A DNA stretch of 64,000 nt from positions 4,641,501 through 4,705,500 of the forward strand of contig CP126194.1 in NCBI GenBank assembly GCA_030272155.1, written 5' to 3'. A program made the position numbers and the translations under genes. Positions 1 through 12,295 of this stretch are shown here, piece after piece. The notes under the pieces were generated by a model. The model was not told where the DNA came from and searched no databases. It saw nothing but the letters and a program-made list of their open reading frames with translations. Source of the DNA: Tetradesmus obliquus. Its lineage: Eukaryota > Chlorophyta > Chlorophyceae > Sphaeropleales > Scenedesmaceae. Position 1 is the first letter of the stretch; each line of letters starts with the position of its first letter.

Positions 1-1896
1 TGCCGCGCTGCCGTGTTGCTGCATGCTGCTGCTGTGCCTCGCATAGCGTGTCCTTGCAGGACTGATCACTGCGGCTGATCCAACATGTGCAGGTGCATGC
101 GCTGCAGCTTTAGCTGCCGCAGCAGCAGTGGCAGCTGCTTTGACGGATTCCTGCAAGCTGTGTCCTGCAGGCTTGCCACCTGCAATGCTTGGTGTGGTCT
201 GGCAGGCCATATTGCTCAGCACTACCTGCTGCCACTGCTGCTGCTCTGCGTTGCGCTGCTCTTGCCGCTGCTGCTGCTCCTGTTGCCATGCCTGGAAGCC
301 ATCCATGAAGCTTGCAACACTGTCTGCTAGCGTGGTCATGCGTGCTTCCAGCGCGCTGTGCTCGCGGCTGCTGTTCTTCGCGAGTTCCTGCAAGCTGTCC
401 TGCGTGCTGGTCTGCTGCTGCAGCAGTGCTGGTATGTCCTGAGTGGCAATCTTGTTCATGCAGCTGCAGCACTCCTGCAAGCTGCTGATGCGCTGCGCCA
501 GGTCAGCACCAGCTGCTGCTGTAGCAGCAGGGCTTGCTGCTGCTGCTGAGTCATCAGCAGCACGTGCAGCGGTGGCAGCAGGAGGCCTTGCAGGAGATGC
601 TGCAGCTGTTGAGGGTCTTTGGCGCCGCTGCTGGTGATGACTGTGCAGCTGGGACTGCTCTGTGCCGTGCAGGACAGCTCCTCCTGCCCCATCCCTTCCC
701 CTGCCTGTATTGCCAAGCGGCAGCAGCTGCAGCGCGTGCTGCTGCTGACTGCCCAGTAGGGATGCAGGTGGTTCAGTGGCGGCACTGTCATAGTCGCCGA
801 TCCCTAGGTTGCCTGCACCCTGCGACGTATGCCCCAGCAGGTCTAGCTGTTGAGGTGGTTGGCTGCCGCTGAGCAGGCCCAGGCCCTGCTGCTGTTGTGA
901 ACTGCTGCAGGCCAGCCTCAGCCCAGAGAGATCCCTCTGCTGCTGCTGTTGTTGACCGCGGTGACTCATTCCTAGCAGAGACTGCTGCTGCTGCTGTTGC
1001 ATGCCTGCTGGGGCACCTGTCAGCAAGCCAGGCGCAGAGCCAGGCCTGTGTTGCTGCAGCTGGCTGGCCAGGCTGCTGGCGCCGCCACCAGGCACACGCA
1101 GCAGAGGCAGCGGCTTGGGACGCAGCAGGCTGCTGCTGCTGGGGCCTCCTGCTGCGTGGTGGTGTCCTGCAGGGCCAGAGCTGAGGTGGTTGGGGTTTCC
1201 TGCAAGGCCTGAGGGTGCCTGCATGCTGGCAGTGATGCCCAGCATGTTTCCTGCAGGCTGCTGGGACCACTGGCTGGCGGTGAGGTCCATCTGGGATGAT
1301 GAGGGGCGGTGCATGGAGAGCTCGGCATGGGGCGCAGAGCCTGGGCGGAACACGCCGGAGAGGGCTGGCTGGTTGGGGGTGTGGCAGAGGCCGCTCCTGG
1401 CGTGTCCACTCAGGCCCTGCAGGAAAGGCATGGGCAGCATGATGAGGGTGCAGGATTAGCCACCAGACGCTTTTCAGGCAACACTGGCTGCTGAAAAGGC
1501 TAGTGAGATGGCTGCTTTGCACACGTGTACCTTGCCGTGTGAGCTGTAGCAACAAGGCATAGCACACGCGAAGCTAAGAGGTATGCAGGATTGGCCAACA
1601 TCTGCAGCAGTATGCTTGCACCTGCTTCTCCTGCTTGCAGGACAATCTGCAATGCCAGGAGCATGCAGCAAATCAACGGTACAGCTCACCTGCTGCTGAG
1701 AGAGTGGCCCTAGCTGAGACATGGAGGGCTGCGAGCCACTGTTGTGCAGCCCTGCTGCTGCCGAGCGCTGTGTCAAGGCAGGCTGGCTGAGCAAGGGCGA
1801 GGCAGAGGCACCTGATCTCGCGTCAAAGTTGCTGAACTTGTTGCCAAGGATATTGTTGTATGGTTGAGACTCGGTGCCATAGAAATGGTGAGACAT
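1..1896 (-). CDS. Gln/Ser-rich coiled-coil protein, 5' part only
   Basis: I do not recognise this gene. Two exons fit: 1690-1896 (69 codons, starting MSHHFYGTESQ) and 1416 running off the window edge at 1, joined in phase 0 by a GTGAGC...TGCAG intron. The start is the first ATG of an open stretch and lies about 80 bp below a TATA-like element at 1975-1983. At least 540 residues are open. The first 380 are low-complexity Gln, Ser, Gly, Pro and His. Around 430-345 the protein becomes heptad-like (AQRISSLQECCSCMNKIAT, then Gln/Glu-rich), which suggests a coiled coil. The short peptide PAG, encoded by CCTGCAGG or close variants, recurs through exon 2. The C terminus is outside the window. Function is unknown; a scaffold or regulatory role is only a guess from composition. 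Confidence 0.6.
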
Positions 1897-1974
1897 GCTG
1901 CTAGTGTGGGGTGGAGGAGTTCTGGGTCGGTGAAGGAGGAAGGCTGCTAGTTGTGGACCACCTGCTCTGTCCAC

Positions 1975-1983
1975 AATATATAG
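1975..1983 (-). promoter_or_regulatory. TATA-like element of the Gln/Ser-rich gene
   Basis: AATATATAG on the plus strand (CTATATATT on the minus strand) lies about 80 bp upstream of the minus-strand ATG at 1896. Spacing and sequence fit a core promoter; no transcript evidence. Confidence 0.45.
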
Positions 1984-3807
1984 CTAGACGTGAGCGGAAT
2001 CGGGTGGAATTGCCGTCATGTTGCTACCTGAAACTGATCAATACGGCACCCCAGTTCAAAAACCGTGACGGTCGCTGGCCACGCCCCAGTTAGAAAACAC
2101 GTGCACACGCGACAGAATAAACATCAAACCGAATGATAGTGCTGCTTAGCGATGTTGGCGATTAGTTTGTGCCACAACAACCAGCTGTCTGTTACTTGAA
2201 ACCCTAAGCACGGCACCCCAAAGTCGCATGGCCGATCTCGCGCAAGGAGCATGTTTCCGCTCAAGTTGCAGCCCGAATGTGTTGGATACTTGAATTTTAG
2301 GGTAATTTTGAGGTGCTAGCTTCACACTTGCAGCATGTCATGCTGGCACCATGCTCACACAGTCTGTGTTGCCAACACAGTGGGTGGGTGGGTGGAAGCA
2401 TGAGCTGCATCCTGACGCCAGCCGGTGCTTTATCCACGGACAGCTTCACTGTTTCAGCTGGACAAATTAAACACTTAATCAAGGGATGTGACGCACCAAT
2501 ATGTCCTTTGCTGCTCCGCTACAGGAGCAGCCAGGGATTGCAGCCGCTGCGGCACACGCCGTGACGGGCGACCGTCAATGCACCAAGTGATCGAGCCAGA
2601 TGTAACCAACAATGTACACAAACAAGTGGTCTCTGCATATGCCAGCAAACGTTGTAGCCTACCGTAACTTGGCAACAAGCAAGAGGCGTGGACAGCTATG
2701 CCTTGGTAATGTAGCACAAGTACAGTACTCTGCCAATCCCAGTTATACACGCCAGCTTCAGCTTTAGTTCAGTCAAGCAGAGACTACACATCCAGCATGC
2801 ACTACATACTACTACAAGTATATGGCCGCGACAAGCAGCAATGGCAGAAGCAGCTGAAGGGCACACCTGGTATCCCATCCTGCACTTTGCACCAAACACC
2901 CGCCCCCAAAGCAGCTCTGCTCATGCTACCATGCATGCAGCATATGCTGCACACAACGCTCCCATCAACCCAACGAACTGTACACAAAAACCCTGTCCCA
3001 GCAGAATACAATGGTTGCATCAGTGCCTATAAGCCCTCGCTTGACAAGCATACATGCTACTGCAGGGTGCAGTGCTGCATGCCACTCAGCATGTGCTGCT
3101 TCATCTGTCATACTATGCAGTGAAATGGTATGTTGTTGCCGCTTTGGCAAAGCAAGGAGACCTCGTAGGTGCCTGCTTATGCTGTCGACTGTACAACTGT
3201 TGGCCTATGCCAATCCCCAACGCTGCAGCAAAGCCAGACCCAAAACGCAAATCCTGCGCAGACATACACAAGGCGCCGTGTGCTGCTGTCATCCTTAGCA
3301 TGCTTGCGCGGCTGCTTTGGCAGTCGGCAGTTGTCAACCATGTCAAAGTCAAGATCATCAACTGCCACAGACGCTATGCTACACAAGGAAACCAATAGTC
3401 ATAGTGTATACGCTGCAGTCCAGTTGCACACAGAGGGCAGCACAAGCTATGCCCGCGTAACTGTGCAAGAGCAAACGTGCTTTGCCTTGTGCAGCAAATG
3501 CAGCAAGTGTATCAGCTGAACAACTGTCTGCATGAGCAGCAGCATAGCATGCATTCATACGCCTTGAAAGACACATAGCGGCATGGCAGTACACGTGCTG
3601 GGCGCCAGTGTGGTGCGGCAGCACAACGCTGCGCAACGCATGCACTACATGAGCAGCCCACCACTCGGAGTGCCTACATGAGCAGCCCACCACTCGGAGT
3701 GCCAGGAGACTTTGGCGGGGGTCTTCTGGCTCAGCATTGCCTGAAGGTGCGCAGCTGTGCATGACCAGCGTGCTTCGGCATCCTGGCTTTGTCTAGAATT
3801 CGTCATT
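1984..3807. other. intergenic, A+C-rich on plus strand
   Basis: No gene with domain similarity or consistent splicing was found. The plus strand is A+C-rich, the composition seen downstream of other minus-strand genes here. Two degenerate direct copies of a roughly 34-bp block (around 2021-2054 and 2192-2226, sharing ACGGCACCCCA) are present. A perfect-looking 29-bp tandem pair lies at 3646-3703. Confidence 0.5.
3646..3703. repeat. 29-bp tandem duplication (2 copies)
   Basis: The block beginning TACATGAGCAGCCCACCACT occurs twice with a period of 29 bp and no visible difference, so it is a recent duplication. It lies just past the E2 gene. Confidence 0.9.
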
Positions 3808-3812
3808 TTACA
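3808..3812 (-). terminator. TGTAA poly(A) signal of the E2 gene
   Basis: TTACA on plus equals TGTAA on minus, about 90 nt after the E2 stop codon at 3899. TGTAA is the standard polyadenylation signal of chlorophycean algae. Confidence 0.5.
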
Positions 3813-3898
3813 TGCACTGCTTGTGCACGGACAGCTGCACCAGCACTTGCCAGCATCCAATGCGAGTGCGCTTGCAGTGTTGCCGGCCGGCTGCTGCT

Positions 3899-5936
<2,038 letters not shown>

Positions 5937-6395
5937 CCACACGCTCTGCTGAGCCTGCTGGGCAGGTACCAGGGGCACCACAGTACGTTGCCTGTTCCTG
6001 GTGTGTGCTTATGCCCTTGCCGCCTACTCAGTATATAAGCGTAACATGTGCAAGGTTATGACTGAGATTGTTGTTAAACATGCAGTAGAACAGGGTGCAA
6101 TACAGATGCGAAGAAGCGCGCACGGAACTTGAACTCTTGGGTACTCGGCGGTCAGTTGAGTGAAGCCCCTCTGACATGTGTTGTTTGGGGTTTTCAGGGA
6201 CACAGAACATTTGCCGGAGCGCAACATGGCTGACGCATCCAGGCAGTTGAACAGTCGCTGGACCCCGATAACATGCATGACCTGCTGTTGCAAGCATTCC
6301 AGGATCTCTGTGTGGGCCTCATGTTCTGTTGACGCCCCATCGTTATGCAGATGGCAAGCCATTGATTGACGTGATGCTGCTCAGCGGTTGACCAG
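5937..6395. promoter_or_regulatory. divergent promoter region, E2 / DXO-RAI1
   Basis: The 459 bp between the two start codons must hold both promoters. A TATA-like GTATATAAG at 6031-6039 lies about 95 bp from the E2 ATG and would serve the minus strand best (CTTATATAC). No clear TATA was seen for the plus-strand gene. Confidence 0.5.
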
Positions 6396-7955
6396 ATGTC
6401 AGTGTTCAACGTGGCCAACTTCCTTGCACAGTGGGACAGTACTGCAGCACCAGCTGTGCAAGTCAGCAAGCCCAGGCAAGTTCATTGCTGGACAAAGACA
6501 TCCAAGGACGAAGGGGGACAGTTCTGCTTTGGCGACGAATCAGGCAAGCAAGCAAAAGCAATGCAGGGTGGCCTTGCACCTGTGCCGCAGCTGACCTGCA
6601 GCCGCAAGGCAAACACTGCATAACTCTGCTGTGCTCAGTACAAGCTTGGACACTCGCAATGCATGGTCGACTACCACGTGCTTTCTGTCCTGGCAGGAGT
6701 GCGGTTTCCAGTGTTTCCATCTGCATCGACATGTGTGCTGCTATGTGTGCTGCGCCCTTTCCTTGCACCTGCTTCCTGTGCTGCCAGGCCTGCTGCCATA
6801 CAAGCCTCCTTCGCTCCCAGCAGACCTCAACGCAGGCTTTGAAACAGCATACACCAAAAAGGATGATTGGGAGGTCTCCCCCGTAGACACCATCATACAA
6901 GCAGGCACCGCAGCAGCAGTAGACTGGTCCAAGGTTGGGCTGTGCACGTATCGCAACAACCTCAACAAGGTCCTGCTGACACCAGTGTCACTAGACAACG
7001 AATGGGCTGTGGACGCATGCTTCTGGGGTGGCACGCTGTTTCTAGACATCAACAAAGCAGGCAACCAGGAGTATCCCAATCAAGACAAGTTTGTATACTA
7101 TGGTAGGGCCCTAGCAAGGCTGCTGTGACAGTGCAGGTGCTGCGGAGCGTCGCAGCAGCAGCTGGATTGCGTGCTAGTGTACAGTGTGTCAGCAGTGCCA
7201 GCAGCTGTACCTCAGCACACAGGCCACCAGGTGCAAAGGCAACAGCAAGGTGATGCATCACTCATTGGTTTGAAGGCAACTGGGTGCATACCAAGCCCCG
7301 GCAGCACAGCTCGGCCAGCAAATGCTTGCCAGTTCTGCAGACGTGTCCCTGGTTGTGAGTCCGAGTCCGAGCCCGGCTGTCTTACACTACTGTGCTGTTT
7401 CTTGTGCTTCTGCCTGGCTGTTTGCAGGATACAAGTTTGAGGCGCTGTGCACAGGTGCGGAGCAGCACCCATGTGTTAGACAATAAACACAAGACTTGCC
7501 AGACACCAGCTTCGGTCCACTGTTTACACGTACAATGCAAACTATGCAGATCAGTAGTTTAGCAGCCAAGCACCCAGCCGCCCCACACGCGAGATGGCCC
7601 TCAGCCCACAGCGTGTATGCCAAACTCTGATTGCAAACTGTGCATGCAAAACTCTGATTGCAAACTGTACTCACCCCCCATGCTTTAAGATGAAGGCAGA
7701 GCGGCTGCACCCGCACCAAACCGACAATCACCCGGCTGCTGTTCTGTCATACTGTGACCCTGCCGCAGGCCAGGATCACGTGGACAGCAGCAGCGAGTTT
7801 GCAGTGCTGGTGCAGTACCGCCTGGGCAGCCACAGCGTGCTGATGGCTGCTGAGATCGACTGCGCCAAGGAGGAAGGCGACGGGCCTGACGGCGGCCGCC
7901 CATACGTGGAGCTCAAAACATACAAGTGCGTTGTGTGGGATGCTGCTGCGGCTGC

Positions 7956-7994
<39 letters not shown>

Positions 7995-9005
7995 GCGCCC
8001 AGCGTGATTTTTGACTGCCCTCTGTTGCAAGCAGCACAGGCATGGCTCGGTGTTGCTGCAGCAGATCAGTGAAAGAGACACACCAGGTGACAACTGGCAA
8101 AGTGCAGGGCCGTTGAACAGCAATCAGACGTACCGGCCTTGTTGGCTACCCGTGTTAAAACCTGCTGTGGCAACAACACGCTTGCCTGTTGTGTGTGCTG
8201 CAGGATGCCAGCGCACAGCAGGGCCGTGGCCATCATGTACAAGGACAAGCACCCGCGCTGGTGGCTGCAGTCCTTCCTGGCAGGGGTCACCACGCTCGTG
8301 CTGGGCGCGCGCAACCACACAGGGCAGCTGCTCAAGGTGCCACGGCAGCCGGGTGATCTGAGCGTGCTGAGTGTGGTGATTTGTGTACACGTTGCACATC
8401 AAGTGTGTATGCTTAGCTGGCCAGGCCGTCGCACGGGACAGCTGCTCAAGGTGCCAGGGCAGCAGGGTGATCTGTGTGTGCTGCTTGAGGGTTGTCCTCA
8501 TGTACACGTTGCACATGGGCGCAACGTGTTTGGCTGGACAGGCTATCAATAGCACTAGTCAGGGCTGCACGCTTGCAGTCGGCACTGAGAGGCACAGTGC
8601 CTGCGCTGCTTGTGTGTTCAAAACCCTTCCTGCTGCCCACTGGTTGTGTGCTGCTGCAGGTGCATGAGCTGCCAGTGCAGCTGCTGCCGGAGCTGTTGCC
8701 CAGTTTATTATGCGCTGCTGTGCGCTAACCCCTTCCTGCCCCTTGATGGTTGTCTGCTGCTGCAGGTGCACGAGGTGCCAGTGCAGCTGCTGCTAGGGCT
8801 ATCAGCCAATGCAGGCCAGGCCTGGGACCCCAACCTACTGCTGGGCTTTGGGGACTCCGTGCTGTCCTGGATTGCTGCAGCCGCGCAGCAGCAGCCGGGG
8901 CAGCAGCTGCTGGTCAGCTACAGCAAAGACAGCAGAGAGATTCACTTGGAGCCTGCTGAGGATGGAAGCATGGCACAGCGGCTGGCACAGCTGCTGCCGC
9001 AGTAG
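6396..9005 (+). CDS. DXO/RAI1-family decapping and 5'-cap quality-control enzyme
   Basis: DXO/RAI1 proteins remove incomplete or non-canonical 5' caps (pyrophosphohydrolase, deNADding or decapping activity) and help RNA surveillance. Six exons close in frame to 339 residues: 6396-6543, 6788-7102, 7428-7454, 7769-7925, 8204-8336 and 8766-9005. All family motifs are visible in order: Arg in CTYRNN, GYKFE (split across exons 2 and 3), EID in LMAAEIDC, ELK in YVELKT, and Gln in WWLQSFLAGV; the C-terminal VLSWIA also matches. The first intron is uncertain: a GC donor (CAG|GCAAGC at 6544) or a weak GT donor at 6568 both keep frame. Junction-duplicate copies follow exon 5 (8439) and precede exon 6 (8660), and part of the 3' end is repeated at about 9211. 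Whether it partners an XRN exonuclease cannot be seen here. Confidence 0.88.
8318..8545 (+). repeat. duplicated exon-5 end plus donor site (about 115 bp period)
   Basis: The last bases of DXO exon 5 with their donor (CAGCTGCTCAAG|GTGCCA at 8325) recur at 8439, and the following intron motif GTACACGTTGCACAT recurs at 8385 and 8502. Two tandem copies of an exon-intron junction are therefore present. Confidence 0.85.
8640..8805 (+). repeat. duplicated acceptor plus exon-6 start (106 bp period)
   Basis: CTGCTGCAG|GTGCA and the following bases (GAGCTGCCAGTGCAGCTGCTG or close variant) occur at 8660 and 8766. Only the second copy leads into the conserved C-terminal coding sequence; the first soon reaches a stop, so it is a decoy or alternative exon. 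Confidence 0.85.
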
Positions 9006-9604
9006 GTGCTGAAGATGGAAAGGAGGGTGTGCTGCGCAAAAGGGCCGGCGCTAGCAGGCGTGGTAGCTGCAGCGGTCAACTGTGGCTGGAGCTGGTAGTG
9101 TTTCTTGGTATCGAGCAGCGCAGGCATGAACGACAGGCAGCAGCTGCAAGCAGCAGGATGCTACATGTGCTGCGTGCGAATGTTTGGTTGAGGCCACCTG
9201 CAGAGGGCGGCATGGGGCAGCGCGGCCTAGCATAGCTGCTGCCGCAGTAAGAGAGATGTTATGGAGTGTGGTGTGCAGCAGTGAGTGACAGCAGCATGGT
9301 CGGTGCAGCATGCAGCCGTTGCTGGTGATCCTTTGCCACCAGCGCACGTGATGCGCATAGAGGAGTTACCATGGCTGGCAGAAATTGCAGCTGCTGCCAC
9401 AGCTGTTGTCCTATATCGGTGACAGGCGTGGTGCTTCACCAGCCAGCCAACTGTGCTGCGTGCTGTGTAGCAAGTGCCAATGCATGCTTGCAGTTTTATT
9501 ACCAGGGCTTCGGTGCTGAGACCTTCTGGGTTCAAGCATCCTTCGTTTGCTGAGTAATAGATATCTGCTGCAGGCACGCTCAGCCATGCCAGTGGTGCTA
9601 CCAC

Positions 9605-9609
9605 TGTAA
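9605..9609 (+). terminator. TGTAA poly(A) signal of the DXO/RAI1 gene
   Basis: First TGTAA after the stop at 9005, about 600 nt downstream; a second lies at 9913-9917. Confidence 0.4.
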
Positions 9610-10345
9610 CGCCACTACCGCTGTTGGTAACGACGCGTTTTGTGCGAGGCAGGGGCAGTGAGCTTGAGGTGGGACATGGTCAACGACCCTATGAGGCGGG
9701 ATGTTTCAGGGCGCACACCCAGGTGAGGCATCGTTCACCTGTCCAGCATCATCAGGAGGGAGTACATTGTGCATTATAGTGTGGCAGCAGCTGCGGGTCG
9801 GGTTCATGTGAGCCCTTTCACCTACTGAGGCGCTTTGTGACGCTCATGAGCCACCAGCGGCCGTATGTGTTGACGTATGGGGCTGCATATGGTGTTTGAG
9901 ACAGGTCACTTGTGTAAAGTTGCTGTGAACCGCATCTGGCTTGCATGCAACGATAGACCTGCAATGACTGACCTGCTTGCACGTTGTACCCATTTTTTTA
10001 TACTGGCTTGCTACGAACTGCCCCTTTGGTTTGTGTTGATCGCCCAGTGACCCTCTCCACAGCAACCAAGATTCTTGCGGTTGTTGCAACTTGAAGTTGT
10101 AGTTTGTGTGAACTTGAAAGCTGTTGCAACCTAGCGTCGATTGTCGACAATGGCCGTGCTTCGCAACAACACACCGCAGAAGTTCACAGCAACCGGGCAC
10201 GGTTCTCACCAGTCACCGCGTCAGCTGTTACAAACACTCGGGCCGTGCTGGTTGGCCAAAGCAGGTTCGACCAATGCCCTACAAATTTCCGGCGGAATTC
10301 CCTCGCTTGCCGTGTGAACTGCACTTGCTCATTCAGACACGTTGG

Positions 10346-10350
10346 TTACA
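10346..10350 (-). terminator. TGTAA poly(A) signal of the NDC1-like gene
   Basis: TTACA on plus; the first minus-strand TGTAA seen after the NDC1 stop at 11111, implying a 3' UTR of about 760 nt. Confidence 0.35.
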
Positions 10351-11110
10351 CAAGTTCACTGCTCCAACCTGGCTGGCCATGGCCCAGTGCATGCTGCCCT
10401 ACAGTGGTACTGCACAGTGCAGATGTCCCACGTGCCCGCTAACAGCACTGTCTTGAGGTAAGTCGCTTCTGCAAAAGCACGGTGCGCACATGTGGGCCTG
10501 CCAGTAGCAATGGCAATCACACCCCAAAGCCGATACCTGCTGATGAGGTGCTCAACGAGTGTGGACGACGCTCACAAGGATACAAAGAACCTAGTAGAGT
10601 ACTCTGCTGCGCAATAAAGCCTGCTGCCAACAGCATGCTGTTGGCATCAGGCTTTGCCCCGACTGCAGATGCAATGACATCGATCAGGACACCGTGTCTG
10701 AGTTCAACCATGACACTGCCATCCCCACAATAAGTTGCATTCATATGTAGACAGGTAAAAGTGGAGTAGCGCAACCCCATGGCCATCCCCATGGCCACCC
10801 CCCAAGCGATCCGATCGCACGTAGCGTCTTAACATGAGCAATGAAGTGAATGTGGTGTTCAACAACGGCCACACTCTGCATTGCAGCAACCATTCGACCC
10901 AACAGCTGTCACGCTCCAAGCTGCTTGACCTGTCAACCTGCAACTCGCAGCGCTCAGTACCTAAGCACACGTCACATCCTTCCCAGTGCCAATACTGGCA
11001 CGACACTGTGCAGTACTTTGGGGCAACTGTTTGAGCAGACTACGATAATCTGCTTATTAAACACACGCAAAATAACAAGCCAATTGTTTCTGCAGACCAC
11101 ATCAGCTCCT

Positions 11111-12257
11111 TCACCGCCTGGCGTCAGCACTGCTGCTGCTGCTGCTGCTGGCAGAGGCCTCTGCAGCCAGGCGTGCCGCAGCATCCGCCGCCTGCTGCAT
11201 CCAGCTCGCCGCAACATTGATACGCTGCTCGTTTGTCGGCTGCCTGTACAGGTACGCAGCGCGCCGCAGCAGCTGCGCAAGCGGACCCTCCAGCGTCACC
11301 CCGTCACCTGATCCAGCTGCTGCTGCTGGCTGCTGCTGCTGCTGCTGCCCTGAGCCAAACTTGACGCCTGCTAATGACAGCAGGGGGCCCAGGGGGCTTG
11401 CTGTGATGCTGGCTGTGAGCTCAATGGGCAGCTGGAAGGGCAGCGCCACTGCAGCATTGGTGGCACCGAGTGACATCATGTCGCCTAGATGCTGGTACCT
11501 GCACACAGCAGGTGAAACAGCAGCAGTGCGGCAATATGTTTGTCAGCGATGTGATCAGATGGGAAGCAGGATGGGCGGAATGTCACCTCCGCTGCTGCGA
11601 GGCTGTTGATGTGCTAAGCAACCTTGTGGCAACATGCTAAGCAATTTTGCAGCGGCACGAGCGTCAGCATGCACTTGCGAGCAACTCAGAACCTATAAAT
11701 GAGACCAGCAACACACTGTCAGCAGCAGACTGCCTAGCGTGTGGCCGAGCACACCAAACACACCTGAATGGCAGCAGCGCTCGGCCATTGATCGCAGACC
11801 AGATGTTCCACGCAGCATAATCTGCCTGCTGGAACGCCACCTGTGCTGTTGCAGGGTACACTGCGGCCTGGCCGCCAGCAGCAGCAGCACTGCTGCCGTC
11901 ATTTCCGGGCTGCCCTTTTGAGACATCACCAAGCGCAAACACACGCGAATGGCGTAGCACGCGCAGCGTGGGGTCTGTCTGCAACTGACCCCTGCCATCT
12001 GCAGGGAATGGCTGCAGGGACTGCGAAGCAGGCTTACTGCCAGCTGTCCACAGCACTAGGTCTGCAGGAAGTGCGGTGCTGCTGCCGTATGGTCCTGCTG
12101 GCTCCAGCCGCACTGTGTAGGGTGCTGCATCGGGGCTGATAGGGTAGACTGGCTGCTGGGGAGCACTGCTGCTGCTGCTGCTGATGGGGGGCTGCTGGGA
12201 GCTGCTGTCTTGCTGATCCGCAAGTTCGGCAGCAGCAGCTGCTGCTGGCGAAGGCTG

Positions 12258-12295
<38 letters not shown>

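Larger units (their letters stand above)
9006..11110. other. convergent 3' region between DXO and NDC1 genes
   Basis: There is no supported gene. 9006 to about 9950 is T+G-rich on the plus strand; past about 10000 it becomes A+C-rich, matching the two converging genes. Candidate TGTAA signals: plus 9605-9609 and 9913-9917; minus 10346-10350 and 10228-10232. A degraded copy of the DXO 3' coding end (GGGGCAGCGCGGC...GCTGCTGCCGCAGTAA) lies at 9211-9250. Confidence 0.55.

Noticed and set aside
7020-7060. Apparent loss of a catalytic Glu in DXO (GTLFLD)
   Set aside because: The family's Glu motif is GYKFE, which is intact across the exon 2-3 junction; GTLFLD is not the catalytic motif.
8660-8726. 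First copy of the DXO exon-6 start as the real last exon
   Set aside because: It reaches a stop after about 22 codons and lacks the conserved VLSWI segment, which follows the second copy at 8766.
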